Of a DNA stretch of 12,891 bases, positions 7,604 through 12,891 are shown piece after piece. The DNA is taken from assembly GCA_017545095.1 (NCBI GenBank), contig JAFYCU010000219.1, positions 1-12,891 on the forward strand. Direction: 5' to 3'. A model generated the notes under the pieces. It saw only the letters and a program-made list of their open reading frames with translations, searched no databases and had not been told where the DNA came from. Origin of the DNA: Muribaculaceae bacterium. GTDB taxonomy: Bacteria > Bacteroidota > Bacteroidia > Bacteroidales > Muribaculaceae. Each line of letters starts with the position of its first letter. Within the stretch, counting starts at the first letter, position 1. The position numbers and the translations under genes were made by a program.

Positions 7604-8437
7604 ATGTTAAGTGTTGAAAATCTGAGTTTTAGTTATCGCAAGCCTCACCATGAACTGTTCCGCGACTTCTCGCTGGAAATCGCTGCCGGTGGTGTCTACG
7701 GCTTGCTGGGGCGCAATGGCGCGGGCAAGAGCACGCTCATCGCCCTGATGACTGGCCTGCTCACACCCGATGCCGGCCAGGTGACCCTAAACGGCGATGA
7801 TGTGCGCCGCCGACTGCCGCGAACGCTCAGCGACCTGTTCCTCGTGCCCGAGGAGTTTGAACTGCCCAACCTCTCGCTGGCACAGTTTGCGAAGCTTAAC
7901 GCACCGTTCTATCCCAAGTTCAGTGCCGACGACATGAACCGCTACCTCGACCTGTTTGAGATGGAGCGCGACGCTCAGTTGAAATCGCTCTCCATGGGAC
8001 AGCGCAAAAAGGTGTTCATGAGTTTCGCGCTGGCCACCAACACCGGCCTGTTGCTCATGGATGAACCCACCAACGGACTCGACATCCCCGGCAAGAGCCA
8101 GTTCCGCAAGTTCATCGCCCAGGGCATGACCGACGACAAGGCCATCGTGATCAGCACCCACCAGGTGCGCGACATCGATTCCATCCTCGACCATGTGGTG
8201 ATTATCGACGACAGCCGTGTGCTGCTCAACACCGACTTGGGTCAGGTGGGCAGCAAGCTCGCCTTCCGACCCGTGCGCGAGGGCGACAAGCCGCTCTTTG
8301 TGCAGCAGAATGTGATGGGTGCGCTGGGGGTGATGCCCAACGACGGCTCCGAGGAGACCAACGTTGACCTGGAGATGCTCTTCAACGCCACTCTCCAGCA
8401 ACCCGAGGCTATCAACCAATTGTTTAACGCTAAATGA
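7604..8437 (+). CDS. ABC transporter ATP-binding protein
   Basis: 277 residues, a cytoplasmic ATPase that powers the membrane protein encoded next. The motifs in order are Walker A GRNGAGKST (36-44), signature LSMGQRKK (129-136, with Met in place of the first Gly of LSGGQ), Walker B GLLLMDEP (148-155), D-loop NGLD (157-160) and switch His in STHQ (H186). In the Q-loop position I see VPEEF (81-85), with Glu where Gln is usual. This variation is seen in the exporter-like ABC-2 ATPases associated with GntR/YtrA operons. The C-terminal 60 residues are a poorly conserved extension. The gene starts about 50 bases after the predicted transcription start and overlaps the permease gene by four bases (ATGA). 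The substrate is not predictable; export or membrane-stress roles are usual for this arrangement. Confidence 0.93.
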   Translation: MLSVENLSFSYRKPHHELFRDFSLEIAAGGVYGLLGRNGAGKSTLIALMTGLLTPDAGQVTLNGDDVRRRLPRTLSDLFLVPEEFELPNLSLAQFAKLNAPFYPKFSADDMNRYLDLFEMERDAQLKSLSMGQRKKVFMSFALATNTGLLLMDEPTNGLDIPGKSQFRKFIAQGMTDDKAIVISTHQVRDIDSILDHVVIIDDSRVLLNTDLGQVGSKLAFRPVREGDKPLFVQQNVMGALGVMPNDGSEETNVDLEMLFNATLQQPEAINQLFNAK

Positions 8438-9279
8438 ACACGGTCATGAAAAATCAAGTATTCAATTGGAGCCGCTTCACGCTGGCTCTGCGCAAGGAAG
8501 TGGTGGAGAACTGGCGGCAGCTCGTGCTTGCCATGGTAGTCCTCTACGCGGTGTTGACACTGCTCATGGTGCTCGGCAACTGGATAAGCGGGGGCGACAA
8601 TGACCCTAATTCGGTTCATCTCAGATATATGATGGTGTTTATCTGCTTCAGCGTGTCATGCACCATCATGGCTTCGCTCTCGTTCCGCGGGCTGATGACC
8701 AAAACCAGCCGCACCGAACTGTTCACCTCGCCGTCGTCGATGGCCGAAAAATTTGCCGTCAATGTCCTCATCTATGTGGTGGGCTACATCGTGGCTTTCT
8801 TTGTGGTTGCGCAGCTGGCCGACCTTACCCGTGTGGCCCTGCTGTGGCCTGCCCGCAGCGATGATTTCATCGTGCCGGGACCCATCAACTTCCTGCCGTT
8901 GGTGTCACGGTTCATCTCGAACGGAGAAATGGAGACAGTGATGGGGAACATCGGATTGTTCCGCGCTGCCACGTATGTGGGGCTGATTGCTTCACCGGGG
9001 CTGTATGTGCTGGGCAGTGTGCTGTGGCCCAAGCTGTCGTTCCTCAAAACCTTTGCTGCCGTCTATGTCATCGAGATGGTCATCTTTGTCATCGGCATGA
9101 TGGTGATGCGGGTTTTCGATATCGAAGATGTGGCCATGAGGATTCTCAACAACATCCAGGACGGCACGTTCGCAACCTTCATGCTGGTGGCCACCGTCGT
9201 GCAGTTGGTGCTCTACTGGGTGCTCGCTTGGGTGGTGTTCTGCCGCAAGGATGTGGTTTCAAGAGGTATGTTTCACTAA
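8434..9279 (+). CDS. ABC-2 type transporter permease, six transmembrane segments
   Basis: 281 residues. Hydrophobic segments lie at roughly 30-48, 65-83, 107-128, 180-200, 207-226 and 248-269, giving six membrane spans with a cytoplasmic N-terminus. A non-membrane loop of about 50 residues lies between spans 3 and 4. This is the usual plan of an ABC-2 membrane subunit, working as a dimer with two copies of the preceding ATPase. The start codon overlaps the ATPase stop (ATGA). An in-frame ATG four codons later (8446, MKNQVFNWSRF) is an equally plausible start. No extracytoplasmic binding protein is encoded nearby, which favours an exporter. No substrate can be assigned from sequence. Confidence 0.88.
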   Translation: MNTVMKNQVFNWSRFTLALRKEVVENWRQLVLAMVVLYAVLTLLMVLGNWISGGDNDPNSVHLRYMMVFICFSVSCTIMASLSFRGLMTKTSRTELFTSPSSMAEKFAVNVLIYVVGYIVAFFVVAQLADLTRVALLWPARSDDFIVPGPINFLPLVSRFISNGEMETVMGNIGLFRAATYVGLIASPGLYVLGSVLWPKLSFLKTFAAVYVIEMVIFVIGMMVMRVFDIEDVAMRILNNIQDGTFATFMLVATVVQLVLYWVLAWVVFCRKDVVSRGMFH

Positions 9280-9298
9280 TCTTAAAACACCGAGAGTT

Positions 9299-9367
9299 AT
9301 GATTATTGTCAGTGTCATCGTGGCAGCGGCCGCCGCAACCGCTTCGGCTGCAGCCCTCGTCAAGTGA
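9299..9367 (+). CDS. Possible 22-residue membrane peptide between permease and regulator
   Basis: ATG at 9299 opens a frame of 22 codons ending in TGA at 9365-9367. The peptide is MIIVSVIVAAAAATASAAAL followed by VK, almost entirely small and hydrophobic residues with a single Lys at the end, compatible with one membrane helix. It nearly fills the 95-base gap between the permease stop and the GntR start and ends seven bases before that start, so it fits as an operon member or a coupling leader. A frame this short can arise by chance, and there is no strong Shine-Dalgarno sequence, which is normal in Bacteroidetes. I do not recognise a family. Confidence 0.4.
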   Translation: MIIVSVIVAAAAATASAAALVK

Positions 9368-9374
9368 ATGAGTC

Positions 9375-9737
9375 ATGAATTTCAAGGATAACAAAGCCAT
9401 CTATCTGCAAATTGCCGACCGCATTGGCGACGACATCCTCGCCGGCACGCTGGCCATCGACGGCAAGGTGCCCAGTGTGCGCGAACTCGCCGCGCAGGTC
9501 GAGGTGAACGCCAACACCGTGGCACGCACCTACGAGCACTTGCAGCAATGTGGCATCATCTACACCAAGCGTGGCCTGGGCTACTATGTGGCCCCCGAGG
9601 CTAAGGACATCATTGTGCGTCAGCGCCGTGAGCAACTCATGCAGGGCGAAATGGACTACTTCTTCGGCCAGCTCCGAGCCGTGGGCGTGTCGCCCGACGA
9701 ACTCCGCGACCGCTATGCCGACTACCTGAAGAAGTAG
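9375..9737 (+). CDS. GntR family (YtrA-type) transcriptional regulator
   Basis: 120 residues, a winged-helix DNA-binding protein. Residues 8-73 form the GntR domain: YLQIADRIGDDILAG leads into the helix-turn-helix VPSVRELAAQVEVNANTVAR (32-51), then YEHLQQCGIIYTKRGLGYYV as the wing. The effector region is only about 45 residues of predicted helix (80-120). This shortness is the hallmark of the YtrA subfamily, whose members are usually encoded with ABC transporter genes. It is the last gene of the ABC operon, and the palindrome at 7548-7571 over the operon's start site is its likely target, giving negative autoregulation. The inducing signal is unknown. The start at 9375 matches the typical MNFKDNKAIYLQIADRI beginning. 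Confidence 0.93.
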   Translation: MNFKDNKAIYLQIADRIGDDILAGTLAIDGKVPSVRELAAQVEVNANTVARTYEHLQQCGIIYTKRGLGYYVAPEAKDIIVRQRREQLMQGEMDYFFGQLRAVGVSPDELRDRYADYLKK

Positions 9738-9755
9738 CGGATTGTGTATGATAGG

Positions 9756-9790
9756 CGAGAGGAGTCACCCATTGGCGGTGGCTCCTCTCG
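9756..9790. terminator. Hairpin between convergent GntR and M48 genes
   Basis: A 14-base stem (CGAGAGGAGTCACC with its partner ending CTCCTCTCG, one G-T pair) encloses a 7-base loop. It begins 18 bases after the GntR stop and is followed by a T-rich stretch on the plus strand (TTTGGTATTT), so it likely ends the ABC operon. It can also stop minus-strand transcripts from the protease gene. No other gene is seen in 9738-9811. Confidence 0.8.
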
Positions 9791-9811
9791 TTTGGTATTT
9801 GCTGTGCGGGT

Positions 9812-10612
9812 TTACCTGCTCTGGCCGTACTGCTTCTTGATGCCGGGCAGCTTCTTTTGGATGTCGGCGATGCGCGTCCCATGGCTGGGGTGCGAGCTCA
9901 GGAACTCCGGCACGCTGCTCTGGCTCGACGCATTCATCTTCTGCCAGAAGGTGATGGCCACGTCGGGGTTGTAGCCCGCGATGGTCATCAGCACCAGACC
10001 CATCTCGTCGGCCTCGCTCTCGTGCTTGCGCGAGAACGGCTGCATCACGCCATACTGGGCGCCCAAGCCATACACCTGTTGGGCGATGGCCTGCGTCTGA
10101 TAGCTCTGGCCGGCAATCACCGCTCCGAGCACGTTGGCACCCATCTGGGCCGCCACCTGCTGGCTCATGCGCTCGTTGGCGTGCTTGGCCACAGCGTGGG
10201 CCACCTCATGGCCGAGCACCACCGCCAGTTCGTCGTCGCTGCCGATGATCTTCATGATGCCCTCATACACCACAATCTTGCCGCCAGGCATGCACCACGC
10301 GTTCAGCTCGTCGCTCTTCACCAGGTTGAACTCCCACGCAAAGTTCTGGATCTCGCTCTCCAGCCCCACAGCCTTGAGGTAGGCCTCGGTGGCGGCCGCG
10401 ATGCGCTTGCCCACGCGGGTCACCTGCTCGCTCTGCACTTTCTGTGTCGATACTTGCGCCGTCTTCATAAACGAGGCATAACTTGCCAAACTCGACTGCA
10501 GCACCTCGCTGTCGCTCACGAGGTTCAGTTGTTTGCGGCCCGTGATAGGCACCGAGCCGCAGCTGGTGAGCAGCAATGCCGCCACAGCCAGCGATGCTAA
10601 AATCTTTTTCAT
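9812..10612 (-). CDS. M48 family metallopeptidase, lipoprotein
   Basis: 266 residues. The N-terminus is a lipoprotein signal (MKKILASLAVAALLLTSC, lipobox LTSC with Cys18), so the protein is probably anchored in a membrane facing the periplasm. The zinc site is HEVAH at 135-139 (in LGHEVAHAVAKH), with the third ligand in the ESEADEMG stretch (198-205, Glu200 of EAD). The conserved SSHPSHGTRI near the end (239-248) is typical of the LoiP/BepA/Oma1-like group of M48, which take part in quality control of outer-membrane and envelope proteins. All catalytic residues are present, so the enzyme should be active. It stands alone with its own promoter and a structured leader. Confidence 0.94.
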   Translation of the reverse strand: MKKILASLAVAALLLTSCGSVPITGRKQLNLVSDSEVLQSSLASYASFMKTAQVSTQKVQSEQVTRVGKRIAAATEAYLKAVGLESEIQNFAWEFNLVKSDELNAWCMPGGKIVVYEGIMKIIGSDDELAVVLGHEVAHAVAKHANERMSQQVAAQMGANVLGAVIAGQSYQTQAIAQQVYGLGAQYGVMQPFSRKHESEADEMGLVLMTIAGYNPDVAITFWQKMNASSQSSVPEFLSSHPSHGTRIADIQKKLPGIKKQYGQSR

Positions 10613-10650
10613 AATATTCTATCTTTAGTGTTGCTATCCAGCGTTCTCCT

Positions 10651-10698
10651 GGGCTTCGCCACCGGTGCCAATGCATCGCCTTGGCCAGCGGCTCGCCC
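10651..10698 (-). other. Predicted structured 5' leader of the M48 gene
   Basis: On the minus strand a nested stem can form: GGGC pairs with GCCC at the outside, CCG with CGG, and GCCAA with TTGGC around a nine-base loop, with small bulges between. It lies in the leader between the predicted promoter and the ATG. It does not match any riboswitch class I can name, and no T-run follows it. Confidence 0.35.
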
Positions 10699-10709
10699 AC
10701 AATTTTTCG

Positions 10710-10743
10710 CAAAGGTAATGATTTTCTCAGACAAAGAAGCAAA
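10710..10743 (-). promoter_or_regulatory. Putative promoter of the M48 gene
   Basis: On the minus strand TACCTTTG (10717-10710) matches the Bacteroidetes -7 element TAnnTTTG. A TTTG at 10743-10740 lies 22 bases upstream, slightly beyond the usual 19-21. A leader of about 90 bases to the ATG at 10612 follows. Confidence 0.6.
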
Positions 10744-10862
10744 GACGTGACATTTTTTTGCTTCATCCTTGATTTTGAACTACAGATTATTCTGAATGGT
10801 CTGATTCAAGATGCGAGATGCGAGAAGGCTAACGCAAGAGCAGGGCAATCACGTAATTCAAA

Positions 10863-10935
10863 TCAGGAATTAAGGAATGAAGGAATCCTCGCCTCAGCAC
10901 GCTCAAGCAAATTTCCTTAATTCCTCAATTCCTGA
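10863..10935. repeat. 23-bp inverted repeat
   Basis: Arms 10863-10885 (starting TCAGGAATTAAGGAA) and 10913-10935 (ending CAATTCCTGA) pair with two mismatches around a 27-base loop. It carries no T-run and is far from the M48 gene's end, so a repeat element is likelier than a terminator. Confidence 0.75.
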
Positions 10936-11131
10936 CCTAATTTTCATTCCATCCGCTGCATTATCAATTATCCATTGTCAATTCCTGATGTTGTCTGATA
11001 CTAGGGTCAGCCATCTTGATTCTCGCATCTTATTATAATTTGTAATAAATTTGTATTTAATTTGTTGACTGTTCAAGCCGTTGTCTTTAATTGTCATTCG
11101 TTGTCCTTCATTGTCTGACACTTGCGTCAGC

Positions 11132-11173
11132 GCGAACGAAGTTACAAGCCGCTGCGTGCAGCGGCTCTACAGG
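11132..11173 (-). repeat. REP-like palindromic element, copy C
   Basis: It is 39/42 identical to copy B at 7302-7343. It contains AGCCGCTGC-GT-GCAGCGGCT, a near-perfect palindrome, followed by CTACA. Its outer end GCGGCTCTACA (11161-11171) is the exact complement of the start of copy D. Confidence 0.85.
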
Positions 11174-11185
11174 ACAATGGCGGCG

Positions 11186-11221
11186 TCATGTAGAGCCGCA
11201 TCATGATGCGGCTGATGGCCG
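11186..11221 (+). repeat. REP-like palindromic element, copy D
   Basis: It contains the perfect 18-base palindrome GCCGCATCATGATGCGGC (11195-11212) preceded by TCATGTAGA. TGTAGAGCCGC (11189-11199) is the exact complement of GCGGCTCTACA in copy C, 17 bases away, so C and D form a facing pair as in BIME elements. Confidence 0.85.
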
Positions 11222-11335
11222 AAGCACCATAAGATGCAAGAAACGAGCTGGCTAACGCACATGATGCTGCATCGCGATAACTATTAACGATGAACTATTT
11301 CACCGCATCGCGCCGCTTATCAACTCGTTCACTCG

Positions 11336-11437
11336 TCACGAGTTCTGGATGTTGGTGTTCTGCAACACCAGCGGGGCGACGTAGGGCAACTTGCCGTGGC
11401 TGCGCACCATCACAATCGAGTTCGGGTCTTGGCGCAT
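11336..11437 (-). pseudogene. Truncated relic of the window-edge gene
   Basis: The frame from ATG at 11437 to TGA at 11336 gives 33 residues. Its last 24 (MVRSHGKLPYVAPLVLQNTN then IQNS) are identical to the protein at 12818-12889. Over the 74 aligned bases (11339-11412 against 12818-12891) there are seven differences, all synonymous. The intact copy continues with QYVIANDVVAS, but here the frame ends at TGA in a CTCGT-word-rich stretch. The frame stays open upstream to about 11495, so more of the old gene may remain. It is a 3'-deleted duplicate. Confidence 0.75.
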
Positions 11438-11447
11438 AAGTGTCTCT

Positions 11448-11588
11448 TTATTCGGCTTCGGATTGGAGCAGTTCGGTGCGTTTGACGGGCTTCACGTCCG
11501 AGTGCAGACGGTTGATGACCAGGTTGAGGTTCTCAACATCGATGCATCCATCAAAGGCAATGTCGGCACTCTTGTCCTCGTAAAAGTC
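11448..11588 (-). pseudogene. In-frame continuation with a third dockerin-like repeat, behind a TAG stop
   Basis: Directly after the TAG (11591-11589) that ends the upstream gene, the same frame runs 46 codons to TAA (11450-11448). It encodes DIAFDGCIDVENLNLVINRL in the middle, a recognisable dockerin-like loop-helix repeat in line with the two repeats before the stop. This suggests a nonsense mutation that cut a three-repeat domain to two. Its last dozen codons overlap, in another frame, the beginning of the neighbouring relic. Confidence 0.65.
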
Positions 11589-12545
11589 CTAGTGCTTGCC
11601 GAGTATGCGATTGACAATGAAGTTCACATCGGCGATGTCTATCCTACCATCGGTGTTAATATCAGCTATCATGTCGATGTTCTTGTGGTCAAGCAGGCAG
11701 ACGACGGTGAAGTTTAAGTCATCAACATCGGCTACGCCATCGCCAGTGTAGTCGAAGCGCTCACGGCCGAAGATTCGGCAGAAATCCGCATACCCGCTAT
11801 CACAATACCATTGGTTGTCATCGCTACGCCCATCGCGAAACACAACATCATACACCAAACGCCCTTTCGCGTCAAGAACGAATACCGAATGCGGCGGTGT
11901 GGTTGCCCCGCTCATCACTGGCGGCAGAGGGGCAAGCACGTCAACCGACTCGCCAACCATGCCGATGCCCTCTACCAGTTTCACCCTCTCGTCTTTGTCG
12001 GTGTAAACGCGTCGGCTGATTCCTTCCACAATCACATTGTCGTCACGCTCAAGGGTCAGGCCGTCATAAATATTGGGGGTATTGAAATCATAAAGGAGAA
12101 CCTCATAGTGCGTGCCGGTCTCGTGCACGAGGGGATAGCACTCATAAAACAACGAGCTGCCGTCATAGTCAAAATCCATGAACATCAGGCGGTTTTCTTC
12201 ATCCTGATTTTTGGAACAAAGGCGGTAGATTCTGCCGTTGTCTTCACGAAGCAAGGCGGCAGGGTGGCTGTTGCTCAACGATGTGCCAATGCTGTAGTAT
12301 TCATATGGCTCATCACCCATCATGGTGCGATAAAATGCCTTGTAGGTGATGCCGTCAACGATGGTGTCGCAGCGGTATTTAATGGTGTAGGCAATTTCCG
12401 TTGCGTTTGGGTGGTTCCCGATTCTTTTTGTCCACCCCACCCAGGTGAGGTCTTCGCGCAGCATCGGAACGTACTCATGCTCCTGCGCCTGAATGCCCGC
12501 CCAGCACAGCAGCACGAGCATAGCGGTATAAACCATCTTCTTCAT
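11589..12545 (-). CDS. Secreted protein of unknown function with dockerin-type repeats
   Basis: 318 residues. A signal peptide (MKKMVYTAMLVLLCWAGIQA) leads into a beta-rich body of a kind common in Bacteroidales secreted proteins: an opening REDLTWVGW, YRCDTIVDGITYKAFYR near 57-73, an ALLREDNGRIYRL stretch near 97-109, and LVEGIGMVGE near 190. The body family has no known activity. Residues 264-318 hold two calcium-loop repeats, DYTGDGVADVDDLN and DINTDGRIDIADVNFIVNRI, resembling the dockerin tail of the glycosidase at 330-2768. The protein ends at TAG just after ILGKH, yet a third repeat continues in frame. It has its own promoter, and its upstream neighbour is the window-edge gene on the same strand. 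Confidence 0.85.
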   Translation of the reverse strand: MKKMVYTAMLVLLCWAGIQAQEHEYVPMLREDLTWVGWTKRIGNHPNATEIAYTIKYRCDTIVDGITYKAFYRTMMGDEPYEYYSIGTSLSNSHPAALLREDNGRIYRLCSKNQDEENRLMFMDFDYDGSSLFYECYPLVHETGTHYEVLLYDFNTPNIYDGLTLERDDNVIVEGISRRVYTDKDERVKLVEGIGMVGESVDVLAPLPPVMSGATTPPHSVFVLDAKGRLVYDVVFRDGRSDDNQWYCDSGYADFCRIFGRERFDYTGDGVADVDDLNFTVVCLLDHKNIDMIADINTDGRIDIADVNFIVNRILGKH

Positions 12546-12573
12546 AGTCGTAAATTTTTTAGGATTTGTGTTG

Positions 12574-12605
12574 CAAAGTTAGTGAAAAAAGATTTCATGT
12601 GCAAG
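12574..12605 (-). promoter_or_regulatory. Bacteroidetes-type promoter of the secreted dockerin-type gene
   Basis: On the minus strand CTTG (12605-12602) is followed after exactly 20 bases by TAACTTTG (12581-12574), about 30 bases before the ATG at 12545. The -33 box lies within one arm of the terminator hairpin of the preceding gene. Confidence 0.78.
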
Positions 12606-12632
12606 GTCTTTTGGAGAAACCTTGCACATGAA
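12594..12632 (-). terminator. Rho-independent terminator of the window-edge gene
   Basis: A perfect 14-base stem (TTCATGTGCAAGGT and its complement) has an 11-base loop. It begins two bases after the TGA stop of the minus-strand gene. On the minus strand it is followed by ATCTTTTTTC, a clear T-run. Confidence 0.88.
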
Positions 12633-12634
12633 CG

Positions 12635-12891
12635 TCAGTATTCACTCGGCTTGACGATGACTGTGGCTCCTTTCTCGACCTTGAAGCCGGGGCCAAGCGT
12701 CACCGAGCCTTTGTACTCGATCTCGTATTCCGCGCCGTTCTTGACGGTGCCATCGCCCGCCGTTCGGCCAGCGTCCACGCTGCGGCTCGCCACCACGTCA
12801 TTGGCGATGACATACTGCGAGTTCTGGATGTTGGTGTTCTGCAACACCAACGGCGCGACATACGGCAGTTTGCCATGGCTGCGCACCATCA
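12635..12891 (-). CDS. C-terminal end of a probable secreted protein, 5' end outside the window
   Basis: The frame is open to the window edge and the gene certainly starts further right. The Met at 12889 is internal, because the relic copy shows coding residues (DPNSIV) before it. About 84 residues are visible. The end, GSVTLGPGFKVEKGATVIVK, resembles the short beta segment (NSITLLPGFEVKAGA-like) found at the C-termini of many Bacteroidetes surface and cell-wall proteins. Before it lies LPYVAPLVLQNTNIQNSQYV. Function cannot be told from this piece. A strong terminator follows two bases after the stop. A truncated, synonymously diverged copy of part of it lies at 11336-11437, on the far side of the neighbouring gene. 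Confidence 0.7.
   Translation of the reverse strand, partial: MVRSHGKLPYVAPLVLQNTNIQNSQYVIANDVVASRSVDAGRTAGDGTVKNGAEYEIEYKGSVTLGPGFKVEKGATVIVKPSEY

Larger units (their letters stand above)
10767..11335. other. Gene-free, repeat-rich spacer
   Basis: No coding frame with support was found. The stretch holds a 23-base inverted repeat, a BIME-like pair of palindromic elements (both listed separately), an 11-base inverted word (AAGATGCGAGA at 10808 and its complement at 11021), and an AT-rich block with recurring TTGTC words at about 11078-11116. Two near-identical CTGAYACT...GTCAG mini-hairpins lie near 10994 and 11115. The GGCTAACGCA word occurs twice (about 10827 and 11250). Confidence 0.75.

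Noticed and set aside
10651..10698. Known riboswitch in the M48 leader
   Set aside because: No consensus core of a riboswitch class that I can name is visible; only generic stem pairing is seen.
10263..10766. Minus-strand frame running from the M48 promoter region into the gene in another phase
   Set aside because: It overlaps the clear M48 reading frame, starts upstream of the predicted transcription start and shows no domain. It is a shadow frame.

Overview
The window looks like a chromosomal segment of a gut-type Bacteroidales bacterium (Prevotellaceae or Muribaculaceae-like). The evidence is: Bacteroidetes promoters (TTTG or CTTG, about 20 bp, then TAnnTTTG) upstream of several genes; two secreted proteins ending in tandem dockerin-like repeats; a DUF3256 lipoprotein/periplasmic-type gene; and a short YtrA-type GntR regulator in an ABC-2 operon, a common Bacteroidales arrangement. 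Coding DNA is GC-rich, while intergenic DNA is AT-richer and full of short repeated words. No tRNA, rRNA, CRISPR array or transposase was seen.

Layout, left to right. Positions 1-329 hold an 80-bp tandem repeat and shorter repeats. A large secreted phosphodiester glycosidase-type protein with a Big-2-like domain and dockerin repeats follows at 330-2768 (+). A long hairpin (2802-2869) separates it from a convergent minus-strand operon read from 7007 down to 2903: DEAD-box RNA helicase with a DbpA-type RNA-binding domain, DUF3256 protein, xseA and xseB. A 557-bp divergent intergenic region (7047-7603) carries promoters in both directions and REP-like repeats. An ABC-2 type operon runs from 7604 to 9737 (+): ATPase, six-TM permease, a possible 22-residue membrane peptide, and the GntR/YtrA repressor. 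A palindrome sits at the expected transcription start of this operon and is the likely operator. A hairpin (9756-9790) separates it from a convergent M48 lipoprotein metallopeptidase (9812-10612, minus).

The right end (about 10770-12891) is accessory in character. It has a long repeat-rich spacer with a BIME-like inverted pair, then a secreted dockerin-type protein (11589-12545, minus) whose frame continues past a TAG into a third dockerin-like repeat. Next to it is a truncated relic (11336-11437) of the gene whose 3' end lies at the window edge (12635-12891). The relic and the intact copy differ at seven positions, all synonymous, so this locus appears to have been built by duplication of paralogous surface-protein genes followed by decay.

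No clearly new defence or mobile system is evident. The observations most worth checking are the interrupted dockerin array with its adjacent relic, the self-contained GntR operator/operon with the microprotein, and the tandem and REP-like repeats around secreted-protein genes.
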